A stretch of DNA of 64,000 nucleotides from JAKLKS01 sp964370855 (GTDB taxonomy: Bacteria > Planctomycetota > JAJSAM01 > JAKLKS01), in NCBI GenBank assembly GCA_964370855.1, contig CAYJMF010000006.1:1-64000 (forward strand), given 5' to 3'. A program made the position numbers and the translations under genes. This document shows positions 1-9,265 of the stretch, in pieces. Every line of letters begins with the position of its first letter. The first letter of the stretch is position 1. The notes beneath the pieces are model-generated. The model saw nothing but the letters and a program-made list of their open reading frames with translations, was not told the DNA's origin and made no database searches.

Positions 1-1822
<1,822 letters not shown>

Positions 1823-1832
1823 GGAGGAGATG

Positions 1833-3101
1833 CTACCGCAGTGCCTTCTCCGCGATGTCGCTGCGGAACTGGGCCCCGCGGAAGCGGATGCAGTGCACGG
1901 CGCCGTAGGCGGCGTCCCGGGCGGCGGCGATGTCCTCGCCCAGGGCCGTGACGCCGAGGACGCGGCCGCCGGCGGTGACGACCCGCCCGTCCTCCACGGC
2001 GGTGCCGGCGTGGTAGACGAAGGTGTCGGGGCGGGCGGCGGCCTCCTCGAGGCCCTCGATGGGCACCCCCTTCTCGGCGGAGGCGGGGTAGCCCGCGGAG
2101 GCCATGACGACGCAGACCGCGGGCCGGGGGTCCCACTCCATCTCGACCTCGTCGAGGCGCCCCTCGACGGTGGCGAGCATCAGTTCGAGGAGGTCGGTGC
2201 GAAGCCGCGGGAGGACGGCCTGGGTCTCGGGGTCGCCGAAGCGCACGTTGAACTCGAGCACGCGGGGGCCGCCCTTGGTGATCATGAGGCCCGCGAAAAG
2301 GACCCCCCGGTAGGGGATCTTCTCGCGGCCGAGGCCGTGGACCGCCGGCACGAGGACGTCCCGCTCGATCTGGGCCATGACCTTCGGGGTGACGATGGGG
2401 GCGGGCCCGTAGGCGCCCATGCCGCCGGTGTTGGGGCCGCGGTCCCCGTCGAAGATCCGCTTGTGGTCCTGGAGGGGATCGAGGACGGCGATGGTGCGGC
2501 CGTCGGTGACGGCGAGCACGCTAGCCTCCTGCCCCTGGAGCCGCTCCTCGATGAGGATGCGCGCGCCGGCCTCGCCGAAGGAGCGTTTGACGAGCATGTC
2601 CTCCACGGCGGCCAGGGCCTCCGCGGAATCGTCGGCGACGACGACCCCCTTGCCGGCGCAGAGGCCGTCGGCCTTGACCACGACGGGGCCCTCGGTCTCC
2701 CGCAGGTAGTTGCGGGCGCGGGCGGCGTCCTCGAAGACGCGGTAGGGGGCCGTGGGGAGGAGGTACTTCGTCATGAACTGCTTGGCGAAGACCTTGGATC
2801 CCTCGAGGCGCGCGCCGGCCTTCGTCGGCCCGAAGACCTTGAAGCCGTGGGAGGAGAGGAGATCGACGACGCCGAGGCAGAGGGGATCCTCGGGGCCGAC
2901 GACGACGAGGTCCGGCGCCTCCCGGTCGCAGAGGGCGAGCACCTCGACGAGGTCCGTCGGCTTCACGGGGAGGCAGCGGCCGAGGGAGGCCATGCCGGCG
3001 TTGCCCGGGGCGAAGACGAGGAGCGGCTTCTTCGGGCTCCGCGCGAGGGAGACGCCGATGGCGTGCTCGCGGCCGCCGCTTCCGAGGACGAGGACCTTCA
3101 T
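1833..3101 (-). CDS. purD: Phosphoribosylamine-glycine ligase
   Basis: 422 residues, the normal length for PurD (GARS), the cytoplasmic ATP-grasp enzyme joining glycine to phosphoribosylamine in purine synthesis. The N-terminus [16 protein letters not shown] is diagnostic. Later come the nucleotide-binding [16 protein letters not shown] stretch, the [12 protein letters not shown] motif, and the metal-binding [14 protein letters not shown] motif. The chosen ATG at 3101 starts exactly at the family's conserved MKVLV; the frame is open 63 bp further upstream, but that part is encoded by the repeat element at 3137-3167 and is unlikely to be protein. A TACCCT box lies 6 nt upstream of the ATG, suggesting a leaderless or very short leader. 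The kinase gene follows 10 bp downstream. Confidence 0.97.
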   Translation of the reverse strand: MKVLVLGSGGREHAIGVSLARSPKKPLLVFAPGNAGMASLGRCLPVKPTDLVEVLALCDREAPDLVVVGPEDPLCLGVVDLLSSHGFKVFGPTKAGARLEGSKVFAKQFMTKYLLPTAPYRVFEDAARARNYLRETEGPVVVKADGLCAGKGVVVADDSAEALAAVEDMLVKRSFGEAGARILIEERLQGQEASVLAVTDGRTIAVLDPLQDHKRIFDGDRGPNTGGMGAYGPAPIVTPKVMAQIERDVLVPAVHGLGREKIPYRGVLFAGLMITKGGPRVLEFNVRFGDPETQAVLPRLRTDLLELMLATVEGRLDEVEMEWDPRPAVCVVMASAGYPASAEKGVPIEGLEEAAARPDTFVYHAGTAVEDGRVVTAGGRVLGVTALGEDIAAARDAAYGAVHCIRFRGAQFRSDIAEKALR

Positions 3102-3107
3102 CCGCTC

Positions 3108-3113
3108 AGGGTA
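3108..3113 (-). promoter_or_regulatory. Possible -10 box of purD-kinase operon
   Basis: On the minus strand TACCCT ends 6 nt before the purD ATG; a weak TTCGCC lies 17 nt further upstream. If used, transcription would begin at or next to the ATG. Similar TANNNT boxes lie 6-9 nt upstream of four other starts in this window. Confidence 0.35.
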
Positions 3114-3136
3114 GCGCGGCGTGCGGGGCGGGCGAA

Positions 3137-3167
3137 GGGGTATACGGTACCCGACCCGATTCATCGG
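3137..3167. repeat. Extra arm of the hairpin element
   Basis: Nearly identical to the left arm of the adjacent hairpin element (3168-3205): it contains the same ACGGTACCCGACCCGAT block and a CATCGGGG end, with TATAC in place of GATAC. It sits in direct orientation immediately before the full element, so the locus holds one and a half copies. It lies between purD and the first HEAT gene. Confidence 0.85.
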
Positions 3168-3275
3168 GGGGGATACGGTACCCGACCCGATTCATCGGGG
3201 TTGGGTGACGGGCTCCCGCCCGGCCGGAAGTCGCGAGCCCAACCCCGATGAATCGGGTCGGGTACCGTATCCCCC
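3168..3275. repeat. Perfect 38-bp inverted repeat hairpin element (MITE/REP-like)
   Basis: Bases 3168-3205 are the exact reverse complement of 3238-3275; the 32-nt interior carries GGCTCCCGCCCGGCCGG. The arms contain a central GGTACC palindrome. A further copy with one recognisable arm is at 55070, where the interior is present in the reverse direction with one mismatch in 17. No open frame of transposase size is inside. It is intergenic, between the divergent purD and HEAT genes. It could be a non-autonomous mobile element, a REP-like unit, or a bidirectional transcription barrier. Confidence 0.85.
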
Positions 3276-3280
3276 TCCCA

Positions 3281-3296
3281 TGGCACCGTGTTTGCG
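3281..3296 (+). promoter_or_regulatory. Sigma-54 type (-24/-12) promoter of HEAT gene 1
   Basis: TGGCACCGTGTTTGCG matches the sigma-54 consensus TGGCAC(N5)TTGC: GG at 3282-3283 and GC at 3294-3295, separated by exactly 10 nt. Transcription would start near 3306, about 24 nt before the GTG start at 3330 and just ahead of the AAGGAGG ribosome site. An almost identical site precedes the paralog at 5265. Sigma-54 promoters need an enhancer-binding activator; none is visible in the window. Confidence 0.65.
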
Positions 3297-3329
3297 TCCT
3301 CGATGTCCGTTCCGGGCAAGGAGGTTCCC

Positions 3330-5201
3330 GTGGCGAAACATCGGGCCCTGTACCTGGCGGCGGCCTTCGCGGCGCTGCTCCTCCCCTGGCGCGCCTCGGT
3401 GGTTGCAGAGTGCAACACAGGGGTCCCCGTCCCCCCCGTGGATCCCCCTCCGCAGACGGAGGATGCGGGGACCCCGACGGCCAATCCCCCGGCGCCGGAT
3501 CCCAATGATCCTCCCCCTCCCCCCGGGGGCGGAGGCACGCCCACGCCCCCCGACACCGGCCGTCCCCCCCCTCCCCCGCCCTCCACCGGCGGGGGGACCC
3601 CCACGGTGCCCGGAGGAGGCCGGCCCGGTACCGGAAGCGGTGCGAAGAGCGCGAACATGTCCGAGGGGGGCCTCGAGCACTGGGAGGACTGGTGGCACGT
3701 CCACGGGGACCGTTACCTGGACCTCCGCCGCCATGTCCGGGATTCGGAACGTTCCGCGGCCACCGCGGCCGGCGACGGGACGACCGTCAAGGGAGCGGAC
3801 GGCTCCGGGGAGCCCGCCTGGGACCTCCGGGCCCGGGCCCTGCTCCTCGAGTCCTTCCACGATCCGAAGTGGACCGTGCGGGCCTCGGCGGCCATCGCGC
3901 TGGGCCGCTCCGGCACCATCGCCGCCCTCCCGGAGTTCGTCCGCATGGGGCGCACCCCGGTGCGGGACGTCCGCGGCAGCGCCGCCGTCGGCGCCGGCCT
4001 CCTCGGGGACGCGCTCATCGTCGAGGACCTCGGCCGCGTCGTCTTCGACCCGGCGGAGATCGAGCACCTCCGCGGCATCGTCCTCGTCTCCCTCGGGCTC
4101 ATCGGGGGGCCCGACGCGACCCGCGTGCTCCTCGACTACCTCGACCCCGCCGCCGACGGGCGCCGCGCCGGGGGCATCGGGCGGACGCAGATGCTGGAGG
4201 AGACGGCGGTGGCCGCGCTCGGGATGACCGGGGAGCCGTCCTCCCTCCCCTTCCTCCGGAAGACCCTGGCCTCGGGGAACCGCTCCGACCGCACCCGCGC
4301 CTTCGCCGCGACCTCCCTCGCCCGGCTCGGCGACCGGGAGGCGATCCCGCTGCTGCGCCAGGCGCTCCGGGCCGACGAGGCGATCCTGCGCCAGGCCGGG
4401 GCCATCGCGCTCGGCTCCCTCGCCGCCGACGACGAGGCGGCGCTCCTCGATCTCGTCCGCACCGCGCGCGAGGACCGGGACGGGTCGACGCGCCGCTTCG
4501 CGCTCCTCTCCCTCGGCCGCGCCGGAGGCCCCGTCGCCCGCGCCACGCTTCTCGACCTCCTCGCGAAGGGCCGCCCCGCGGACCTCCCCTTCACGGCCCT
4601 CGCCCTCGGCATCGGCGGCTTCCGCGACGCGGGGCCGGCGCTGACGGCGCTCCTGCGCTCGACCCGGGACCCGGAGACCCGCGGCGCCCTCGTGGTGGCG
4701 CTCGGCCTCCTGCGGTGGACCGACGCGGCCCCCGACCTCCTCGCCATCGCCCGCGCCGCGGGCCACCACCACCTGCGCGGGGACTGCCTGGTCTCCCTCG
4801 CGCTCATGGGGGAGCGCGGGGCCCTCGAGCCGGCCCGCGAGGCGCTCGAGGCGGAGCACCCCGACGAGGGGATGGTGGCCGACGCCTCCGTCTGCCTCGC
4901 GCTGCTGGGGGAGCGCCGCGCGCTGCGCCGCCTCCCCGCGCTGCTCCGCGGCGGTCTCGTGAACGCGCACGGGGGCGCGGCCTGGCGGGTGCTCGGGCTG
5001 GTCGGGGGACCGGAGGTCTACGCGGAGATCGCGGCCATCGCCGGCGACGGGAGCCTCGCCGAGGCCTCCCGCGCGAAGGCGGTGGAGGCGGTGGGCGCGC
5101 TGCTGGACGGGCACGACCTCCCGGTGCTCTCGACGGTGGCCATGGACACGCCCTTCCTGCTGCTGCAGGGGCCGCTGCGGGCGGTGATGGGCCACCGGTA
5201 G
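3330..5201 (+). CDS. Secreted HEAT-repeat protein (copy 1)
   Basis: 623 residues starting at GTG 3330, chosen because AAGGAGG lies 6 nt upstream and a signal peptide follows directly (VAKHRALYLAAAFAALLL, then Ala/Val to Cys near residue 28). Residues ~30-110 form a Pro/Gly-rich linker. A conserved segment (GGLEHWEDWWHVHGDRYLD) precedes about twelve HEAT-like helical repeats, seen as recurring A-x-x-A-L-G-x-x-G-D/G units such as IALGRSGTIAALPEFVRMG and TSLARLGDREAIPLLRQAL. HEAT arrays are protein-binding scaffolds; here it would act in the periplasm or outside. The neighbour at 5265 is a close paralog, and the last 283 nt before 5174 are identical in both. No catalytic motif is visible. Confidence 0.85.
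   Translation: MAKHRALYLAAAFAALLLPWRASVVAECNTGVPVPPVDPPPQTEDAGTPTANPPAPDPNDPPPPPGGGGTPTPPDTGRPPPPPPSTGGGTPTVPGGGRPGTGSGAKSANMSEGGLEHWEDWWHVHGDRYLDLRRHVRDSERSAATAAGDGTTVKGADGSGEPAWDLRARALLLESFHDPKWTVRASAAIALGRSGTIAALPEFVRMGRTPVRDVRGSAAVGAGLLGDALIVEDLGRVVFDPAEIEHLRGIVLVSLGLIGGPDATRVLLDYLDPAADGRRAGGIGRTQMLEETAVAALGMTGEPSSLPFLRKTLASGNRSDRTRAFAATSLARLGDREAIPLLRQALRADEAILRQAGAIALGSLAADDEAALLDLVRTAREDRDGSTRRFALLSLGRAGGPVARATLLDLLAKGRPADLPFTALALGIGGFRDAGPALTALLRSTRDPETRGALVVALGLLRWTDAAPDLLAIARAAGHHHLRGDCLVSLALMGERGALEPAREALEAEHPDEGMVADASVCLALLGERRALRRLPALLRGGLVNAHGGAAWRVLGLVGGPEVYAEIAAIAGDGSLAEASRAKAVEAVGALLDGHDLPVLSTVAMDTPFLLLQGPLRAVMGHR
4892..5174 (+). repeat. Identical 3' tract shared with HEAT gene 2
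   Basis: These 283 nt match 6833-7115 without a mismatch (offset 1941), whereas the upstream parts of the two genes differ clearly at many third positions and in the linker. This points to recent gene conversion or selection on the C-terminal repeats. Confidence 0.9.
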
Positions 5202-5215
5202 GGCGGGATCCCGTT

Positions 5216-5231
5216 CGGCACCGTGTTTGCG
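5216..5231 (+). promoter_or_regulatory. Sigma-54 type promoter of HEAT gene 2
   Basis: CGGCACCGTGTTTGCG repeats the site in front of copy 1 with only the first base and flanks changed; GG at 5217-5218 and GC at 5229-5230 keep the 10-nt spacing. It lies in the 63-bp gap between the two genes, so each paralog seems to have its own promoter rather than sharing one transcript. Confidence 0.6.
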
Positions 5232-5264
5232 CCTTCCATCACGGGTCCCTGCATGGAGGTTACC

Positions 5265-7142
5265 GTGGCGAAACACCGGGTCCGGCTCCTCATCCTGGCG
5301 GCGGCCTCCCTGGCGGGGCTCCTTCCCGCCGACGCCACCGTCCGCGCCGAATGCAACGACAACATCCCGGTCCTGGATACCCCCCCCATCGAGGGCGATC
5401 GCAGGCCCCAGTACAGGGGCGCCACGGGGGAGGACGGCACCGAACCCCCTCCTCCTCCGCCCGAAGGGGAAGGGGGAACGCCCACCCCGCCCGGGACGGG
5501 ACGCCCCGCGCCTCCCCCGCCTCCGTCGGCGGGCCCCACCCCCACCCCTCCCGGCGGCGGCCCGGGGACCCCCACCCGGGGGGGCGGGAAGAACGCCAGC
5601 ATGTCCGAGGGCGGGCTCGAGCACTGGGAGGACTGGTGGCACGTCCACGGGGACCGTTACCTGGACATCCGGCGGAACGTCCGGGAATCGGAACGTCGCG
5701 CGGCCACGGCGGCCGGGGACGCGACGGCCGTCAAGGCGGGAAGCGACGACGGGGACGCTCCCTGGGACCTCCGGGCCCGGGCGCTCCTCCTCGCCTCCTT
5801 CCACGATCCGAAGTGGACCGTGCGGGCCTCGGCGGCCGTCGCCCTGGGCCGCTCCGGCACCATCGCCGCGCTCCCGGAGTTCGTCCGCATGGGGCGGACC
5901 CCGGTGCGGGACGTGCGCGGCAGCGCCGCGGTCGGCGCCGGGCTCCTCGGCGATTCCCTCGTCGTCGAGGACCTCGGCCGCATCGTCTTCGATCCCGCCG
6001 AGATCGAGCACCTCCGCGGCGTCGTCCTCGTCTCCCTCGGGCTCATCGGGGGGCCCGACGCGACCCGCGTCCTCCTCGACTTCCTCGACCCCGCGGCCGA
6101 CGGGCGGCGCTCCGGGGGCATCGGCCGGACGCAGATGCTCGAGGAGACGGCGGTGGCGGCACTGGGGATGTCCGGGGACCCGGCCTCCCTCCCCTTCCTC
6201 CGGAAGACCCTCGGCTCGGGCGCCCGCTCCGACCGCACCCGCGCCTTCGCGGCGACCTCCCTCGCCCGCCTCGGCGACCGCGAGGCGATCCCGCTGCTGC
6301 GCCAGGCGCTCCGGGCCGACGACGCGACCCTGCGGCAGGCGGGGGCCATCGCGCTGGGCTGCTACGGCCCCGACGCCGGTGCGGACCTCGACCTTGTCCG
6401 CGCCGCCAGGGAGGACCGGGACGCCTCCACGCGCCGCTTCGCCCTCCTCTCCCTCGGCCGCGCCGGGGGGCCCGCGGGCCGCGCCGCCCTCCTCGACCTC
6501 CTCGCGAAGGGCCGCCCCGCCGACCTCCCCTTCACGGTGCTCGCCCTCGGGATCGGCGGGGTGCGGGAGGCGGGGCCGGCCCTCGGGTCCCTCTTCCGCG
6601 GGACCCGCGACCCGGAGGTCCGGGGGGCGCTGGCCGTCTCCCTCGGGCTGCTCCGGTGGACCGACTCCGCGCCGGACCTCCTCGAGACGGCCCGTTCCAC
6701 GGCCCACCACCACCTGAGGGGGGACTGCCTCGTCTCCCTCGGGCTCATGGGGGATCGCTCGGCGCTGGAACCGGCCCGCGCCTCCCTGGCCGATGACCAC
6801 CCCGACGAGGGGATGGTGGCCGACGCCTCCGCCTGCCTCGCGCTGCTGGGGGAGCGCCGCGCGCTGCGCCGCCTCCCCGCGCTGCTCCGCGGCGGTCTCG
6901 TGAACGCGCACGGGGGCGCGGCCTGGCGGGTGCTCGGGCTGGTCGGGGGACCGGAGGTCTACGCGGAGATCGCGGCCATCGCCGGCGACGGGAGCCTCGC
7001 CGAGGCCTCCCGCGCGAAGGCGGTGGAGGCGGTGGGCGCGCTGCTGGACGGGCACGACCTCCCGGTGCTCTCGACGGTGGCCATGGACACGCCCTTCCTG
7101 CTGCTGCAGGGGCCGATGCGGGCGGTGATGGGGCACCGGTAG
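5265..7142 (+). CDS. Secreted HEAT-repeat protein (copy 2)
   Basis: 625 residues from GTG 5265, with TGGAGG upstream and the same VAKHR start as its paralog. The signal peptide (LLILAAASLAGLLPADATVRAEC) is followed by a Pro-rich linker (~35-110), the shared GGLEHWEDWWHVHGDRYLD segment and the HEAT-like repeat array to the C-terminus (GPMRAVMGHR). Signal peptide and linker differ from copy 1 while the repeat region is highly similar, and the last part is identical at DNA level. It is probably exported and used as a binding scaffold. Pair and promoters look like a tandem duplication. Function of either copy is unknown. Confidence 0.85.
   Translation: MAKHRVRLLILAAASLAGLLPADATVRAECNDNIPVLDTPPIEGDRRPQYRGATGEDGTEPPPPPPEGEGGTPTPPGTGRPAPPPPPSAGPTPTPPGGGPGTPTRGGGKNASMSEGGLEHWEDWWHVHGDRYLDIRRNVRESERRAATAAGDATAVKAGSDDGDAPWDLRARALLLASFHDPKWTVRASAAVALGRSGTIAALPEFVRMGRTPVRDVRGSAAVGAGLLGDSLVVEDLGRIVFDPAEIEHLRGVVLVSLGLIGGPDATRVLLDFLDPAADGRRSGGIGRTQMLEETAVAALGMSGDPASLPFLRKTLGSGARSDRTRAFAATSLARLGDREAIPLLRQALRADDATLRQAGAIALGCYGPDAGADLDLVRAAREDRDASTRRFALLSLGRAGGPAGRAALLDLLAKGRPADLPFTVLALGIGGVREAGPALGSLFRGTRDPEVRGALAVSLGLLRWTDSAPDLLETARSTAHHHLRGDCLVSLGLMGDRSALEPARASLADDHPDEGMVADASACLALLGERRALRRLPALLRGGLVNAHGGAAWRVLGLVGGPEVYAEIAAIAGDGSLAEASRAKAVEAVGALLDGHDLPVLSTVAMDTPFLLLQGPMRAVMGHR
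6833..7115 (+). repeat. Identical 3' tract shared with HEAT gene 1
   Basis: Second copy of the 283-nt identical block described at 4892-5174; flanking single differences are T/C at 4891/6832 and C/A at 5175/7116. Confidence 0.9.
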
Positions 7143-7230
7143 GGGTCTCCTCCCCGAAGAAACTTGCCGCCGGCACCCGGCATTGGGACGATGCGCCGCT
7201 CGGGCGCGAACCCGATCCGATCTTTGCAAT

Positions 7231-7259
7231 TTGCGGTGCCGGCCGGCCGCGCCCACAAT
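7231..7259 (+). promoter_or_regulatory. Possible promoter of the tRNA cluster
   Basis: TTGCGG at 7231-7236 and CACAAT at 7254-7259 are 17 nt apart; the -10 box ends 11 nt before tRNA-Pro. The stretch is visibly more AT-rich than its surroundings. Moderate match only. Confidence 0.4.
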
Positions 7260-7270
7260 GCGCGCGCGGT

Positions 7271-7348
7271 CGGGGCGTAGCTCAGCCTGGCTAGAGCGCC
7301 TGCTTTGGGAGCAGGAGGCCGGAGGTTCGAATCCTCTCGCCCCGACCA
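7271..7348 (+). tRNA. tRNA-Pro (anticodon TGG)
   Basis: 78 nt including an encoded CCA. The acceptor CGGGGCG pairs with CGCCCCG; the anticodon stem CCTGC/GCAGG holds loop TTTGGGA with anticodon TGG; the T arm is GGAGG/CCTCT around TTCGAAT. First of four tRNAs reading in the same direction with short spacers, likely one transcript. Confidence 0.95.
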
Positions 7349-7355
7349 CTCGCAC

Positions 7356-7432
7356 GCGCCGGTAGCTCAGGTGGATAGAGCGGGGGATTTCTAATCCCCA
7401 GGTCGAGGGTTCGAGTCCTTCCCGGCGCGCCA
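7356..7432 (+). tRNA. tRNA-Arg (anticodon TCT)
   Basis: 77 nt with encoded CCA. Acceptor GCGCCGG pairs with CCGGCGC; anticodon stem GGGGA/TCCCC with loop TTTCTAA gives anticodon TCT. It lies 7 nt after tRNA-Pro. Confidence 0.95.
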
Positions 7433-7439
7433 CACGGTG

Positions 7440-7516
7440 GTGGGCATAGCTCAGTTGGTTAGAGCGGCTGACTGTGGCTCAGCAGGTCGCGGGTTCAAAT
7501 CCCGTTGCTCACCCCA
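7440..7516 (+). tRNA. tRNA-His (anticodon GTG)
   Basis: 77 nt with encoded CCA. Acceptor GTGGGCA pairs with TGCTCAC; anticodon stem GCTGA/TCAGC, loop CTGTGGC, anticodon GTG. The base before the acceptor (7439) is G opposite C73, the encoded G-1 that identifies tRNA-His. A 64-nt A-rich spacer of GAC/AAG triplets separates it from tRNA-Lys. Confidence 0.95.
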
Positions 7517-7580
7517 ACATCCCGCGACTACGACGAAGACGACGACGAAGAAGAAGACAAAGACGACGACGAACAACGGT

Positions 7581-7656
7581 GCCTCCTTAGCTCAGTTGGT
7601 AGAGCAGGTGACTCTTAATCACCGGGTCGCAGGTTCGAGTCCTGCAGGGGGCACCA
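7581..7656 (+). tRNA. tRNA-Lys (anticodon CTT), integration target
   Basis: 76 nt with encoded CCA. Acceptor GCCTCCT pairs with AGGGGGC with one T-G wobble; anticodon stem GGTGA/TCACC, loop CTCTTAA, anticodon CTT at 7614-7616. The T stem is GCAGG/CCTGC. The integrase gene converging on it ends inside it. The fragment at 23619-23663 carries AGGAGGC, which pairs perfectly with this tRNA's 5' acceptor strand. The present 3' half was therefore probably supplied by the integrated element. Confidence 0.95.
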
Positions 7657-8978
7657 CCCGCAACCTCTTGCGCCTCCGGTGGTTGCACGTTCCCCCCAAC
7701 CATGACGGGAACCCCATCCGTCCCCGTCTTTCGCCCCTCGGGTGGGCAATTGGTGGGCTGAACTTCCCGGGTTGCCGCGGCCAGGGAGTGAACCGGCGCC
7801 GGCGCCCCGACGCCGAGGTCCATGCGGAACAACGTGTCCCGGGTCCGCGCGTCCACCATCTTGGCGTAGATCATCGTCGTGGTGACGGAGGCGTGTCCCA
7901 ACACTCCGGCCAAGTCCGTGATGGCGCCGCCGCCCTCGAGGAAATGCGTGGCGAAGCTGTGCCTCAACGAGTGGAACGTGAGGCCCTTCTTCCCGGCGAG
8001 GCCCGCGGCGGCGAGCGCGTCCCGCCATCCCTTCCGGAACTCGGCATCAGGGAAGATCCGCTCCTCGTTCCCGGGGACGTGGTACTTCTCCGCGCGCCGG
8101 GCCCGGAGGAGGCGGAGCTCCTCGGCCAGGGCGGGATGCAGGGGAAGGGTGCTGGCGTTGCGCACCTTGGACCTGGAGAGGGTGACGGTCCCCGACTGAA
8201 AGTTGACGTCCCCCCACCGCAGCGCGAGGACCTCGCCGCGGCGGCCGCCCGTCAAGAGCGCGACGAGCACGAGGACCCGGAGGTCCCCGGCGCAGGCCCG
8301 CACGAGGGCGAGGGCCTCCTCCTTCGACAGGGCGACCCGGGCCCGCTTGGTCTCCTTCGGCTTCCGGACCCGCCGCGCGGGGTTCTCCGGGATGACGCCG
8401 AGGCGGGCCAGTCGGTTGAGCGCCGCGGCGATCCATGCGAAGTCCCGGGCGACCGTGGAGGAGGAGGGCTTCCGCTCGTCGGCGCGGAGCTCCACCTTCA
8501 CGGGGGCCGTGGCCTTCTCCCCCGTCTCCCGGTGCGTCCTCCACAGGCGCTCCTGGCGCCAGAGGAGGAAGGCCTCGAGGTCCTGCGGGGTCACCTCGCG
8601 CACGTCGCGGGCGCCGAGGGGTGAGGCGGCAACCCGGCCCCGGACGGCGGCGAGCTGGCGGAGGGAGGCCGCGGAGAGTCCCTCGCCCCGCTTCGCCTGC
8701 CCGTAGGCGTCGAGGGCCCCGGAGACCGTGAGGACGTCGCCGCGGACCTCGGGCTCCGCGGGGCGCTCCCCCGCCGGCCGGTAGCAGCCGAGGAGGGCGG
8801 CGTCGCGAATCCCCTTGAGCCAGTCCTTCGCCTTCTTCTCCGAAGGGAAGGACCGAACCACCCACTTCGGGCCCGGCGCGGGCGGCGACGTCCGGGAGAG
8901 GGGGTTCACGCGGTTGCGGTAGCGGCCGATCCATGCGGCGCCGCGGGCGTAGACCTGGCCGAAGGGGCGGCGGGTCAT
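7587..8978 (-). CDS. Tyrosine recombinase / phage integrase 1
   Basis: 463 residues from ATG 8978 (MTRRPFGQVYARG), chosen because the upstream XRE gene overlaps it by 4 bp. It has an N-terminal AP2-like arm region, a SAM-like core-binding helix bundle, and a C-terminal catalytic domain with Arg in TGGRRGEVLAL (~241), His-x-x-Arg in HSLRHSFATH (~338), the LGHASVTTT helix and the nucleophile Tyr in MIYAKM (~368). It catalyses site-specific strand exchange between att sites. The last ~25 codons are antisense to tRNA-Lys, so integration fixes the end of the reading frame; the real domain ends earlier. Position next to the tRNA and the att core makes it the likely integrase of this element. Confidence 0.93.
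   Translation of the reverse strand: MTRRPFGQVYARGAAWIGRYRNRVNPLSRTSPPAPGPKWVVRSFPSEKKAKDWLKGIRDAALLGCYRPAGERPAEPEVRGDVLTVSGALDAYGQAKRGEGLSAASLRQLAAVRGRVAASPLGARDVREVTPQDLEAFLLWRQERLWRTHRETGEKATAPVKVELRADERKPSSSTVARDFAWIAAALNRLARLGVIPENPARRVRKPKETKRARVALSKEEALALVRACAGDLRVLVLVALLTGGRRGEVLALRWGDVNFQSGTVTLSRSKVRNASTLPLHPALAEELRLLRARRAEKYHVPGNEERIFPDAEFRKGWRDALAAAGLAGKKGLTFHSLRHSFATHFLEGGGAITDLAGVLGHASVTTTMIYAKMVDARTRDTLFRMDLGVGAPAPVHSLAAATREVQPTNCPPEGRKTGTDGVPVMVGGNVQPPEAQEVAGGAPCRTRTCDPVIKSHLLYQLS
7612..7656 (+). other. attL: core and element-derived tRNA-Lys 3' end
   Basis: Bases 7612-7629 (anticodon loop to variable loop) are identical to 23619-23636; the following 27 nt to the CCA match with three differences. 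Two are the compensating T-stem change GCAGG/CCTGC versus GAAGG/CCTTC; the third is AGGGGGC versus AGGAGGC in the acceptor. This is the pattern expected at the tRNA-proximal end of a tRNA-integrated element. Confidence 0.8.
7739..7760 (+). repeat. 22-bp direct repeat near attL (putative integrase arm site)
   Basis: Identical over 22 bases to 23515-23536, in the same orientation, and contains GGCAATTGGTGGG. It lies 109 nt inside the left att core; the other copy lies 82 nt inside the right core. In the excised circle the two copies would flank the core, as arm-type binding sites do. Confidence 0.75.
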
Positions 8979-9229
8979 CGCTTCCCCCGGAGCCAAGAGT
9001 CGAGGACCTGACGGTAGGGCCCCGGCTTCGGCTCCTCGCCGCACTCCCACCGGGCCAGGGTCTCCCGCCGGACCCCCATCTCCGCGGCGGCCTTCTCCTG
9101 GGAGAGGCCGAGGGCGAGGCGGGCCTTCACGATGCGGGCGGCGAGGCCCTTCGGGGGCCCGGCGTTGCGGTCCGCGTGGGGACCGAGGGGGCCGCCCATC
9201 CTCGCCTTGCGCTTCCTTCCTTGTGCCAT
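8975..9229 (-). CDS. XRE-family HTH regulator
   Basis: 84 residues from ATG 9229. A helix-turn-helix of the Cro/C1 class spans ~24-65: ARLALGLSQEKAAAEMGVRR then ETLARWECGE. The basic N-terminus (GRKRKAR) is unstructured. It overlaps the integrase start by 4 bp (ATGA) and shares its promoter, so it probably controls or assists integration and excision. A TTG at 9238 in frame would add three residues but falls within the -10 box, so ATG is preferred. Confidence 0.8.
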   Translation of the reverse strand: MAQGRKRKARMGGPLGPHADRNAGPPKGLAARIVKARLALGLSQEKAAAEMGVRRETLARWECGEEPKPGPYRQVLDSWLRGKR

Positions 9230-9237
9230 GACGCGCA

Positions 9238-9265
9238 AGTGTAGCCTCCTCGCTCAGGGTGTCAA
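9238..9265 (-). promoter_or_regulatory. Promoter of XRE-integrase operon
   Basis: On the minus strand TTGACA (9260-9265) and TACACT (9238-9243) are 16 nt apart, a near-consensus vegetative promoter. The -10 box ends 8 nt before the ATG at 9229, so the message would be leaderless or nearly so. The -35 box overlaps the stop region of the upstream HTH gene. Confidence 0.7.

Noticed and set aside
3192..7433. 1413-codon open frame on the minus strand across both HEAT genes
   Set aside because: It lies opposite two well-supported genes with signal peptides and promoters; its first residues (EGLEPSTWGLEIPRS, ARGFEPPASCSQSRR) are antisense translation of the tRNAs. Long antisense frames are expected at this GC content.
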